A stretch of DNA of 64,000 nt from Prosthecomicrobium sp. N25 (GTDB lineage: Bacteria > Pseudomonadota > Alphaproteobacteria > Rhizobiales > Ancalomicrobiaceae). The notes below the pieces were generated by a model. That model searched no databases, had not been told where the DNA came from, and saw only the letters and a program-made list of their open reading frames with translations. Below are positions 17,214-24,428 of this stretch, piece by piece. Within the stretch, counting starts at the first letter, position 1; each line of letters opens with the position of its first letter. A program made the translations under genes and the position numbers. Where the stretch lies: assembly GCF_037203705.1 (NCBI RefSeq), contig NZ_JBBCAT010000002.1, positions 496,001 to 560,000 of the forward strand, read 5' to 3'.

Positions 17214-17615
17214 ATGAAAACCACGATCGCGATGACGCTCGCCTGCGCCGCCAGCACCCTGGCCTTCGGTCCTGCGGCCGCCGGACAGGTCCGCGGCGCG
17301 CCCTTCGACGGCACCTGGAACGTCCGGCTCGTGACCGAGCAGGGCAGTTGCGACGCCAGCTACGACGCCACCATCGCGATCCGCGACGGCCAGGTGATCC
17401 CGATCTCGGCCGGCAACGACACGCCGACCTCGGTTTCGGGCGGTGTCGAGCGTGACGGCAGCGTGGCGCTCGATATCCGGCGGAGCATCGCCAAGGCGGA
17501 TGCCTCCGGCCGGCTGAAGGCCGGCTCCGGCGCCGGCGTGTGGCGGCTCTCCATGCTCGGCTGCACGGGCAAGTGGACCGCCCGCAAGCAGACCGCCGAG
17601 GCCCGCGCCGACTGA
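17214..17615 (+). CDS. Exported conserved hypothetical protein
   Basis: A 133-residue protein with a clear signal peptide (residues 1-23, cleavage in PAAAG) and a mature beta-rich domain beginning FDGTWNVRLVTEQGSCD and ending MLGCTGKWTARKQ. Two Cys (near 45 and 122) probably form a disulphide in the periplasm. The FDGTW...G.C opening recurs in short periplasmic proteins of Rhizobiales, but no function is known to me. Start ATG 17214 fits the signal peptide. Its transcript ends at the bidirectional hairpin shared with ackA. Confidence 0.75.
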   Translation: MKTTIAMTLACAASTLAFGPAAAGQVRGAPFDGTWNVRLVTEQGSCDASYDATIAIRDGQVIPISAGNDTPTSVSGGVERDGSVALDIRRSIAKADASGRLKAGSGAGVWRLSMLGCTGKWTARKQTAEARAD

Positions 17616-17662
17616 TCCCCGAACCCGGGGGGCCGAATTCGAGCCGACCGTAAGATTTCCAG

Positions 17663-17692
17663 AAGGGCGCGGGCCGCGAGGCCGGCGCCCTT
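17663..17692. terminator. Bidirectional terminator between 17214-17615 and ackA
   Basis: AAGGGCGC/GCGCCCTT (17663-17670 with 17685-17692) plus an inner GGCC/GGCC stem with GCGA loop, followed on the plus strand by CGTCGTTT. It sits between convergent genes. Confidence 0.75.
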
Positions 17693-17699
17693 CGTCGTT

Positions 17700-18878
17700 T
17701 CAGCCGGCGAGGCGCATCGTCTCGCGCGCGATGACGCATTCCTCGTCGGTCGCGATGACCCAGGCCGAAGGGCCGCCCGACCTCGTGAGACGCGGTCCGC
17801 CCGCCGCTTTGGCGTCAGGGTCGAGCCGGAACCCCGCCCAGCCGAGGCCCTCGATCACGGCCGCGCGGGTCGCGGCATCGTTCTCGCCGATGCCGGCGGT
17901 GAAGACGAGGCCGTCGAGGCCGCCGAGCGCCGCCGTCAGGCTGCCGACCTCGCGCAGGATCCGGTAAACGAAGAGGTCGATCGCGCGCCGCGCGCCATCG
18001 TGCGCGGGCGCCGCCTCGCGCAGGCGGCGCATGTCGTTTGAGAGGCCCGAGACGCCCAGAAGCCCGGATTCGTTGTAGAGCATCCGCTCCGCCTCGTCCG
18101 GCGTCATGCCGAAGGCGCGGATCAGGTGGAAGATCACCGCTGGGTCCAGGCTGCCGGAGCGCGTCCCCATGGGCAGGCCGTCGAGCGCCGAGAAGCCCAT
18201 CGTGCTGGCGACGGAGCGGCCGGCGCGCAACGCGCAGAGGGACGCGCCGCTTCCCAGGTGGGCGACGACGACCCGGCCCTGAGCGATCTCCGGAGCGACC
18301 TCGGCCAGGCGTCCGGCCACGTAGGCATAGGAGAGCCCGTGGAAGCCGTAGCGGCGGACGCCGGCCTCCGTGATCCGTGCCGGCAGCGCGAAGGCGCGGG
18401 CGACCTCGGGCTGGCCATGATGGAAGGCGGTGTCGAAGGCGACGATCTGGGGGAGCTCCGGGGCGTGGGCGCGGATGTGCCGGATCGGCGCGAGGTTGTG
18501 CGGCTGGTGCAGGGGCGCCAGCGGGACGAGCGCCTCGAGGCGGGCCATCACGCGGTCGTCGACCCGAACCGCCTCCACGAAGTCGCTGCCGCCGTGGACC
18601 ACCCGGTGGCCGACCGCCTGGAGGGAGCGGCCGGCGAGATGGCCGGCGATCCAATCGAGCAGGAAGAGCGTGGCGTGCTCGTGGTCGAGGCCGGCGCGGT
18701 CCCAGGCCCGCCCGGGCGCGGCGTCGCCGGCCTCGTCGCGCGCCGAGAAGCGCGGGGCGGTGCCAAGACCCTCGATCGTACCGCGCCAGAGACGGCGCAG
18801 GGTCCCGTCCGCGCCGGGCTCGAGAACCTGAAACTTGATCGACGACGAACCGGCGTTGAGGACGAGGCAGAGGCCCAT
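17700..18878 (-). CDS. ackA: Acetate kinase
   Basis: A 392-residue acetate kinase that interconverts acetyl phosphate + ADP and acetate + ATP. The N-terminal LVLNAGSSSIKFQ and the second signature VGHRVVHGGSDF (near residue 90) are present, as are the catalytic DTAFHH and the ATP-site GLPMGTRSGSLDP. The length is typical. It follows the phosphotransacylase gene after 6 nt, so the two are co-transcribed and run acyl-phosphate conversion together, either draining acetyl-CoA to acetate or reusing acetate. Confidence 0.96.
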   Translation of the reverse strand: MGLCLVLNAGSSSIKFQVLEPGADGTLRRLWRGTIEGLGTAPRFSARDEAGDAAPGRAWDRAGLDHEHATLFLLDWIAGHLAGRSLQAVGHRVVHGGSDFVEAVRVDDRVMARLEALVPLAPLHQPHNLAPIRHIRAHAPELPQIVAFDTAFHHGQPEVARAFALPARITEAGVRRYGFHGLSYAYVAGRLAEVAPEIAQGRVVVAHLGSGASLCALRAGRSVASTMGFSALDGLPMGTRSGSLDPAVIFHLIRAFGMTPDEAERMLYNESGLLGVSGLSNDMRRLREAAPAHDGARRAIDLFVYRILREVGSLTAALGGLDGLVFTAGIGENDAATRAAVIEGLGWAGFRLDPDAKAAGGPRLTRSGGPSAWVIATDEECVIARETMRLAG

Positions 18879-18884
18879 GACGGG

Positions 18885-19823
18885 TCAGGCCGGGACCGCG
18901 AGGGTCCGGCGCCTTGCGGCCGCGACCAGGCAGGCGACCGCCGCGGAGGCGAGCCTGGTGATCACGCTGTCGGCCCGGCTGGTCAGCACGATCGGTACGC
19001 GGGCGCCGAGCACGATCCCGGCGGCGTCCGCGCCGGCCAGGAAGGAGAGGCTCTTGGCGAGCATGTTGCCGGCCTCCAGGTCCGGCACGACCAGGACGTT
19101 GGCGCGGCCCGCCACCGGGGAGACGATGTGCTTGACCGCGGCGGCGCCGAGGTCGACGGCGTTGTCGAGGGCGAGCGGGCCGTCGATGACCGCCCCGGTG
19201 ATCTGGCCGCGGTGGGCCATCTTGCAGAGAGCGGCGGCCTCGACCGTCGAGGGGATCTTGGGGTTGACGGTCTCCATGGCGGAGAGGACGGCGACGCGGA
19301 CTTCCGGGAAGCCGAGCGCCTGGGCGAGGTCGATGGCGTTCTGGACGATGTCGATCTTGGCCTCCAGGTCCGGAGCGATGTTGATCGCGGCGTCGGTGAT
19401 GATGAGCGGGTCGGCGTGTCCGGGCACGTCCATGACGAAGCAATGGCTGACCCGGCGCGCGGTCCTCAAGCCCCCCTCGCGCGCCACGACGGCGGCCATC
19501 AGCTCGTCAGTGTGCAGGCTTCCCTTCATCAGGGCCTCGACCTCGCCGGTGTGGACGAGGGCGACGGCGGCATCGGCCGCGGCGTGGCTGTGGGGGGTGT
19601 CGACGAGGCGGTAGCCGGCGATGTCGACACCCGCCGCCGCGGCGGCGGCCTCGATCTTCGCGCGCGGACCGACCAGGACGGGGACGATCAGGCCCATCCT
19701 GGCGGCTTCGTCGGCGCCCGCGATCGACAGGGCGTCGCAGGGGTGGACGACCGCGATCCGGATGGCGCCGGCCTCGACGGCGGCGTCGATCAGGCGATGG
19801 TAGCGGGCATGGGGCTTGTCCAA
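18885..19823 (-). CDS. pta: Phosphate acetyl/butyryltransferase (short PTA_PTB form, TTG start)
   Basis: A 312-residue phosphotransacylase of the short PTA/PTB type, exchanging CoA for phosphate on acetyl- or butyryl-CoA. Family features are IAVVHPCDALSIAGADEA near the start, the MKGSLHTDELM block and the C-terminal VPDLEAGNMLAKSL. The frame stays open far upstream, but codon content is poor there. TTG 19823 is chosen because AGGAGGA lies 7 nt before it and the protein then begins at the family start. Some homologues carry a MaoC hydratase domain; this one does not. It is coupled to ackA (6 nt). Confidence 0.92.
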   Translation of the reverse strand: MDKPHARYHRLIDAAVEAGAIRIAVVHPCDALSIAGADEAARMGLIVPVLVGPRAKIEAAAAAAGVDIAGYRLVDTPHSHAAADAAVALVHTGEVEALMKGSLHTDELMAAVVAREGGLRTARRVSHCFVMDVPGHADPLIITDAAINIAPDLEAKIDIVQNAIDLAQALGFPEVRVAVLSAMETVNPKIPSTVEAAALCKMAHRGQITGAVIDGPLALDNAVDLGAAAVKHIVSPVAGRANVLVVPDLEAGNMLAKSLSFLAGADAAGIVLGARVPIVLTSRADSVITRLASAAVACLVAAARRRTLAVPA

Positions 19824-19966
19824 GCGGGTCCTCCTCGGCCGGAACGGCCCGCCCTTTCTGCCCGCCGGGCCGTCCGGTGGGAAGTCCGTGACTTTCCGTC
19901 CCCGTCCCGGAGCCGGCGCGCCGGCCCTGGTTCCGACCCTGAAGCGCTCCGCGAGAGGAGGCCAGA

Positions 19967-20104
19967 ATGGCCGAGGAACACCTCGAGACCAAGACCCCTG
20001 CACCACGAGTCCGCGCGAGACTCCGGGCGTCGACACGGGACAGGCAGGCCGCGCCGAACGGTGAGGACTGTGCGCCGGCGTACGGAACCGAAGCGGGGCC
20101 GTAA
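19967..20104 (+). CDS. Putative 45-residue small protein
   Basis: ATG 19967 has a very strong ribosome-binding site (GAGAGGAGG, 6 nt upstream). The product is 45 residues, hydrophilic and Arg-rich, starting MAEEHLETKTPAPR. It lies in the 309-bp gap between pta and the 20133 gene; the remainder of that gap shows nothing else apart from the promoter at 20084. The sequence resembles no family I know, and a stress-type promoter overlaps its 3' end, so it may not be a gene. Confidence 0.35.
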   Translation: MAEEHLETKTPAPRVRARLRASTRDRQAAPNGEDCAPAYGTEAGP

Positions 20105-20109
20105 GGGTT
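20084..20109 (+). promoter_or_regulatory. Probable sigma-EcfG promoter, near consensus
   Basis: GGAAC (20084-20088), 17 bases, GGTT (20106-20109). One mismatch, at the weakly conserved first base of CGTT. The predicted start near 20116 is 17 nt before the 58-residue protein and still includes its ribosome-binding site. Confidence 0.5.
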
Positions 20110-20132
20110 AACGGATCGTGAAGGAGTGCCCG

Positions 20133-20309
20133 ATGGACCCGACCTCGACCCGATTCTGCGGCCTGCTCGCCCTGATGTTCTCGCTCATGCTGGTGAGCCT
20201 CGTGGTGAAGTACCTGCCCGATGTCGGCGGCTCCGGCCTGTCCGCACCGGCCCATGCGGGTCAGGCGGCGACCCGGCTCGCGGCGCCGGCCGTGGCCGGC
20301 CGGTTCTGA
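20133..20309 (+). CDS. Small membrane protein, putative general stress gene
   Basis: A 58-residue protein with one hydrophobic helix at residues 8-29 (FCGLLALMFSLMLVSLVVKY) and an Ala/Gly-rich tail. GAAGGAG 6 nt before ATG 20133 fixes the start. A GGAAC-N17-GGTT promoter lies just upstream, leaving a very short leader. No family is recognised. Confidence 0.6.
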   Translation: MDPTSTRFCGLLALMFSLMLVSLVVKYLPDVGGSGLSAPAHAGQAATRLAAPAVAGRF

Positions 20310-20465
20310 ACGAATCCAACCGATCACGCGAAATTCAAGCGCGCGCCCCGCCCCGCTTCGTCATCCTTTCGCAAAGGACGGCGAACCGGGTCGGGGCGCC
20401 TTGCGTATGGGGGGAAGGCCCGCGGCGACGGGGACGACGGACCGCCGCGGACGGAGGGACAGCGC

Positions 20466-20666
20466 ATGATCGAACTGATCGTCACGGCCTGCCTCGCGGC
20501 CAACCCGGCGGAATGCCGCGACATCCGGCTCGGATCGGTCGAGGGCATCGTCGACCAGATCCAGTGCCGCAAGATGGGGCAGATCGAGTCCGCCCGATGG
20601 ATCGGCGAGCACCCCGGCTACGTCATCAAGATGTGGCGCTGCGGGCCGCCGAAACAGGACGTCTGA
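20466..20666 (+). CDS. Small conserved hypothetical protein with four Cys
   Basis: A 66-residue protein (MIELIVTACLAANPAECRDI at the start; later MGQIESARWIGEHPGY and MWRCGPP). Cys at about 9, 17, 34 and 59 suggest two disulphides. Small proteins of this pattern occur widely in alphaproteobacteria, without known function. GGAGGG 7 nt before ATG 20466 supports it. It is convergent with brkB, separated by a hairpin. Confidence 0.75.
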   Translation: MIELIVTACLAANPAECRDIRLGSVEGIVDQIQCRKMGQIESARWIGEHPGYVIKMWRCGPPKQDV

Positions 20667-20683
20667 GCGGCCCGACAGGCCGC
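20667..20683. terminator. Hairpin between convergent genes
   Basis: GCGGCC-CGACA-GGCCGC immediately after the stop of the 66-residue gene and 6 nt before the end of brkB. No U-tract. Confidence 0.5.
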
Positions 20684-20688
20684 CCGCC

Positions 20689-21789
20689 TCAGTCCTGTGC
20701 CGGTCCGACGGTGTCGGCCATGGTCGCGCCGCGAGCGCCGAGCGGCCTGGGCGGGCCGTCGGTGGTGTCGCGGGCGGTCTGGTGCTCCGTCTCGGCGTTG
20801 ATCTCCGCCCCGATCAGGACGGCGGTCGTTGAGAGCCACATCCAGGTCATGAAGCCGATGACGGCACCGAGCGAGCCGTAGGTTTCGTTGTAGCTGCCGA
20901 AGTTGGCCGCGTACCAGGAGAAGAGCGCGGAGCCGGCGAGCCAGAGGATGGCGGCGATGGCGCTGCCCCAGGTGACCCAGCGCCAGCGCGCTCGGTCCCG
21001 GCTCGGGCCGTAGCGGTAGAGGCAGGCGAGCGCGAAGACGACCCCGGCGAAGAGAAGCGGCCAGCGGCCGATGCTGAGCAGGAGTTCGCCGACCCGCCCC
21101 AGGCCGACATAGTCGAGCACGATCGGCAGCACCACGATCGCCGCGATGGCGAACATCATGAAGAGCATCGCCAGGAAGGTGAAGAGCAGCGACTGGAGCG
21201 TGAGCGCCACGAAGCTGCGCTTCTCCTCTTCGTCGTAGGCGACGTTGAGGGCGTCGAAGACCGCCTTCATGCCGGCATTGGCGCTCCACAGCGAGACCGC
21301 GAGCCCGCCCAGGAACGCATAGCCGAGCGTGCCGTTGCCGCTCGACGCGATCCGCTGGACCTGGTCGCGGATCACCGTCAGGGCGCCCTCGGGAAGGATT
21401 CCGGCGAGAAGGGCGAGATGGCCCTGGATGGTACCCGGATCGGCGAAAAGCCCGTAGATGGACACGAAGGCGGCGATGGCCGGAAAGAGGGCGAGCAGCG
21501 CGTAGAAGGTGACGCCGGCCGCGACCGACAGGATCCGGTCCTCGCCGACCTGCTGGACCACGCGCTTGGCGATATCCCACCAGCCCCGTGCCGGGACCTC
21601 GGAGGGGGTCGTGGCGTCGCGGCCGCGGCCGGGCTCGCCCCGGGCCTCCTCGTCGCGGTCGCGGCCGTCCCGCCGGGATCGGACGGCCCCGCGGGCGGTG
21701 GCGGCCACCGCGGTCGCGGCCGCGATCGTGGCCACGGTTCTCAGGGCCGAGCCGTCGGGCGCGGAATCGGGGCGGTTTCGCATGGTCAT
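20689..21789 (-). CDS. YihY/BrkB-family inner membrane protein
   Basis: A 366-residue protein of the YihY/BrkB family (once mistaken for RNase BN). Residues 1-65 are an Arg/Asp-rich cytoplasmic lead, then six hydrophobic helices with the family motifs SVAAGVTFYALLALFPAIAA, GGLAVSLWSANAGMKAV and the last-helix LIGAEINAETE. The transported substrate, if any, is unknown. A GGAAC-N17-GGTT element on its own strand (21838-21863) suggests general stress control. It lies back to back with the putative small RNA. Confidence 0.92.
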   Translation of the reverse strand: MTMRNRPDSAPDGSALRTVATIAAATAVAATARGAVRSRRDGRDRDEEARGEPGRGRDATTPSEVPARGWWDIAKRVVQQVGEDRILSVAAGVTFYALLALFPAIAAFVSIYGLFADPGTIQGHLALLAGILPEGALTVIRDQVQRIASSGNGTLGYAFLGGLAVSLWSANAGMKAVFDALNVAYDEEEKRSFVALTLQSLLFTFLAMLFMMFAIAAIVVLPIVLDYVGLGRVGELLLSIGRWPLLFAGVVFALACLYRYGPSRDRARWRWVTWGSAIAAILWLAGSALFSWYAANFGSYNETYGSLGAVIGFMTWMWLSTTAVLIGAEINAETEHQTARDTTDGPPRPLGARGATMADTVGPAQD

Positions 21790-21837
21790 CGAGGGTCTCG
21801 CCGGGCTCTGGAAACCGGCGACGGGCCGGCCCGGGTC

Positions 21838-21863
21838 AACCGGCTTCAGCGCCGCCCTGTTCC
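21838..21863 (-). promoter_or_regulatory. Probable sigma-EcfG promoter of the yihY/brkB gene
   Basis: Minus strand: GGAAC (21863-21859), 17 bases, GGTT (21841-21838). One mismatch at the weak position. The predicted start is about 40 nt before ATG 21789. Confidence 0.5.
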
Positions 21864-21899
21864 CGCCGTCGGCGCGCTCGAAATTTTTTCGGATCTGGT

Positions 21900-21925
21900 G
21901 GAACCGGGGCGGGCCGCCGCGCGTT
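21900..21925 (+). promoter_or_regulatory. Sigma-EcfG (general stress) promoter, exact consensus
   Basis: GGAAC (21900-21904), 17 bases, CGTT (21922-21925). It fires rightward into 35 bp of leader and a perfect terminator, with no reading frame between. Confidence 0.75.
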
Positions 21926-21932
21926 CATGCCC

Positions 21933-21994
21933 CGTCGAAGTAACTCTGCCCCACCTTGGACTGCGGCCGCGGATCATCCCGGCCGCAGTTTTTT
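21933..21994 (+). ncRNA. Putative stress-induced small RNA, about 60 nt
   Basis: The unit consists of an exact GGAAC-N17-CGTT promoter, an estimated start near 21932-21934, about 28 nt of unpaired, C-rich sequence (includes CTCTGCCCCACCTTGG), and a strong hairpin with six T. No start codon with a ribosome-binding site is present. The C-rich segment could pair with G-rich Shine-Dalgarno regions, as in other alphaproteobacterial regulatory RNAs such as the sigma-T-dependent GsrN of Caulobacter; I cannot show homology to it. The 3' end overlaps the stop codon of the opposing kinase gene. Confidence 0.55.
21961..21994 (+). terminator. Strong Rho-independent terminator
   Basis: CTGCGGCCG/CGGCCGCAG (21961-21969 with 21980-21988), an inner GGA/TCC stem, then TTTTTT (21989-21994). 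It is oriented rightward; no protein gene precedes it on that strand, which is the main reason for calling a small RNA. Confidence 0.9.
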
Positions 21995-24099
21995 CATTGC
22001 GCGGCGGGCGGCGCGGCTGCTGCGGCCTCCGGCTCGCGTCCCGGCCAATTGGCCGAGGAAACCGGCTGGAAGGGGGCCTCCGCCTCGCGCTGGGGGAGGT
22101 CGATGCGCAGGTGGAACTCCAGGCCCTCCGGGTGCCAGATGGAAGTCGCCGAGCCGAGCGCCTTGCCGAGTTGGCGGACGAGGCGCGAGCCGAAGCCGCT
22201 CACGACAGGCTCCCCCGCCGGCGGGCCTCCCGTCTCGCGCCAGACGAGGTCGACCGCGCCGCCGGGGCGGTTGGAGGCCGTCCACACCACGGAGAGCCGA
22301 CCCTCGGGCGCCGAGAGCGCGCCGTACTTGATGGCGTTCGTGGTCAGTTCGTGGATGACGAGGCCGACCGGAACCGCGGTTTCCGGGGGCAGGGTGAGGT
22401 CGGGCCCCTCGACGCGGATGCGCTCGGGGTTGGGCACATGGGCGAGTTCGGTCTCGACCTGGTCTTTCAGGGAGGCGCCGCGCCAATTGCCCTTCGTCAG
22501 CATGTCGTGGGTCCGCGCCAGCGCGCCGAGGCGCTCGGAGAAGCGGCGGACGAACTCCTGCGGGTCCGGTGTCGCCCGGTAGGTCTGGGAGGCGATCGAC
22601 TGGGCGGTCGCGAGCGTGTTCTTGACGCGGTGGTCCAGCTCACGGAGGAGAAGGCGCTGCTGCTCGATGGCGCGGTACCGCTCGGTGACGTCGACGGCGG
22701 TGGTGAGGCGGAGCTTGCGGCCGTCGGCGAGGGGTTCGAGCGGGACGATCGCGAATTCCCAGACGCGCCGGCGGCCGTCCCCAGTGATGATCGTGCGCTC
22801 CAGACCGCTCAGGTGCGCCTCCGTCTCGAAGGGGCGCAGGACCGGGTCCCGGCCGTCCTGGGGGCTGTCCGGGAGAGCGGCGCGCCAGAAGTCCTCGCTG
22901 CGGGCGAGTTCGGCGCGGGGATAGCCGGAGAGCTCGGTCCAGGCATCCGAGAGTTCCAGGATCTCGCCGTCCTCGGCGTGCAGCATGAAGGGGTGCGGGG
23001 CGGCGCGGATCGTGCGGCGCAGCCGTTCCTCGCTCTGCCGGGCGGCGGCCTCGCGCTCCTCCAGGCCGCTCCCCATGCGGTCGAGCGCCTCGCCGATGAG
23101 ACGGAACTCGCGGCCGTCGGGAGGCGGGAGGTCGGGACGGCGCCCCTCGCCCCAGCCGGCGGCGATCTCGATCAGCCGCCCGACCGGACTGCGGACGAAG
23201 GCCCGGCCGGCCCACCACGCGCCCGCGACGGCGAGGACGGCGGCCCCGAGGATGATCATCAGCCCGCTGCGCCGGGCAAGGTCGATGGGGCCGAAGGCCT
23301 GGGCCTCGGCGACGCCCGAGCTGATGTAGAGACCCGCGGGGTACAGAGAGGCCGGCTTGTAGGCGATGATCCGCGCCGTGCCGTCCTGGCTCAGGGCCCG
23401 GTCCACGCCGACCGCGGCGCCGCGGACCCATTTCTGGAACTCGTCTGGGATGCGCGTTCCCACGAAGCGCTCGTGAAGGGGGTTGCGGGCGAGGATCACG
23501 CCGTCGCGGTCGGCGAGCGTCAGGTTGCCCCCGGCCGGGACCGCCCAGCCGGCCACGATGCGGCCGAGACGGTCGGTGTCGACCACCGCCACCGCCACGC
23601 CGATGATGGCCCCCTCCTCGCTGCGGACCGGGAGCGCGAAGGGGAGAGCCTGGATCGAGGTGTCGCCCTTGCCGCGCGTGTAGGTGCCAACGGCGAAGCG
23701 TCCCTCGCGGACAGCTTCCATAAAGTAAGGACGGTCGGCGAAGCTCGGCATGGCCGCCGTGTCGACGCCGGGGCGGCAGCGCATGCGGCCGTCGAGGCCG
23801 AGGATGCGGATGCTGCGGAAGTTCTGGGCGTCCCGCGTCAGGGTTTCGAGATAGGCGCCGCAGGCCTCCTCGTCGAGGCGGCGGACCGAGGGGGCGGAGG
23901 CCACCGCGGTCAGGAGCATGCGCGTGCCTTCGACGAACTGGGCCATCTCGGAGGTGGCCTGCTGGGTCTGTCGCAGGACGGCGTCGAAGACTTCGGCCTC
24001 GCGGGCGCGGCGCAGCTCGAGCTCGAGGTAGAGGATCACGCCAATGGTCGGCAGGATGGCGAGGAGGCCGAAGAGAAACAGCCGTGCCGTCAGGCTCAT
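21994..24099 (-). CDS. Membrane sensor histidine kinase, dCache-HAMP-PAS-HWE
   Basis: A 701-residue kinase. There is one helix at residues 5-25, a periplasmic dCache-like sensor (to about 255, including SFADRPYFMEAVREGRF), a second helix near 260-280, a HAMP-like linker, a PAS domain (about 340-460), and an HWE/HisKA_2 kinase core with His490 in RELDHRVKNTLATAQS, the N-box HELTTNAIKYGAL and the WRE of LVWRETGGP. HWE kinases often act on PhyR-type regulators of the general stress response. No response regulator is adjacent. ATG 24099 is chosen so the first helix is at the terminus; ATG 24183 would add 28 residues. Confidence 0.92.
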   Translation of the reverse strand: MSLTARLFLFGLLAILPTIGVILYLELELRRAREAEVFDAVLRQTQQATSEMAQFVEGTRMLLTAVASAPSVRRLDEEACGAYLETLTRDAQNFRSIRILGLDGRMRCRPGVDTAAMPSFADRPYFMEAVREGRFAVGTYTRGKGDTSIQALPFALPVRSEEGAIIGVAVAVVDTDRLGRIVAGWAVPAGGNLTLADRDGVILARNPLHERFVGTRIPDEFQKWVRGAAVGVDRALSQDGTARIIAYKPASLYPAGLYISSGVAEAQAFGPIDLARRSGLMIILGAAVLAVAGAWWAGRAFVRSPVGRLIEIAAGWGEGRRPDLPPPDGREFRLIGEALDRMGSGLEEREAAARQSEERLRRTIRAAPHPFMLHAEDGEILELSDAWTELSGYPRAELARSEDFWRAALPDSPQDGRDPVLRPFETEAHLSGLERTIITGDGRRRVWEFAIVPLEPLADGRKLRLTTAVDVTERYRAIEQQRLLLRELDHRVKNTLATAQSIASQTYRATPDPQEFVRRFSERLGALARTHDMLTKGNWRGASLKDQVETELAHVPNPERIRVEGPDLTLPPETAVPVGLVIHELTTNAIKYGALSAPEGRLSVVWTASNRPGGAVDLVWRETGGPPAGEPVVSGFGSRLVRQLGKALGSATSIWHPEGLEFHLRIDLPQREAEAPFQPVSSANWPGREPEAAAAAPPAAQ

Positions 24100-24428
24100 G
24101 CCGCGAAACCGTCCGTGCCTCGATGCAGGGTCTGCGGCTTGTCCCGTCGCCCCGGGCCTCGGGACGTCTTGGCGCGGCGGCATGCTTCCGTCCCGGTCTG
24201 GTTTTCTGGACGATAACGCTCGGGGCCCGTGATGACCACAGCCTTGTGGCGGATCCGTGCGCTGGGGCGACTTGACGTTGCGGAACTAAAACTAGGGTGC
24301 TGCTTCGAGAATTCCAGTGCCGCGATGCAGAACGATGGCTGACCGCGGCATTCAATCCCGGTTCAGTCCGGCCGGCGCAGCGTGGTCCCGAGGTCCCGGC
24401 CGAGACGGGAACCAACGGGAGACGAGCC
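24100..24428. other. 329-bp gap between divergent genes
   Basis: It holds the upstream regions of the kinase and of the 24429 gene. A TTGACG at 24272-24277 is followed by TAGGGT at 15 bp, a poor promoter. A GGAAC at 24282 has no CGTT at the right distance. Nothing else is recognisable. Confidence 0.4.

Noticed and set aside
17200-17214. Four-codon leader peptide (TGATG overlap) before the 17214 gene
   Set aside because: Too short, no regulatory amino acid run and no alternative hairpins; likely chance.
20108-20122. TTAA-N7-TGAA as a second CtrA site
   Set aside because: The second half-site deviates and coincides with the ribosome-binding site of the 58-residue gene; better explained as part of a stress promoter and leader.
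21418-24216. A 932-codon open frame on the plus strand opposite brkB and the kinase gene
   Set aside because: Long antisense frames are common at ~70% GC. It has Gly/Ala/Arg-rich content, no domain and no ribosome-binding site, whereas the minus strand encodes clear protein families.
24282-24286. GGAAC upstream of the 24429 gene as a stress promoter
   Set aside because: No GTT at 16 or 17 bp; the sequence there is TTCG.
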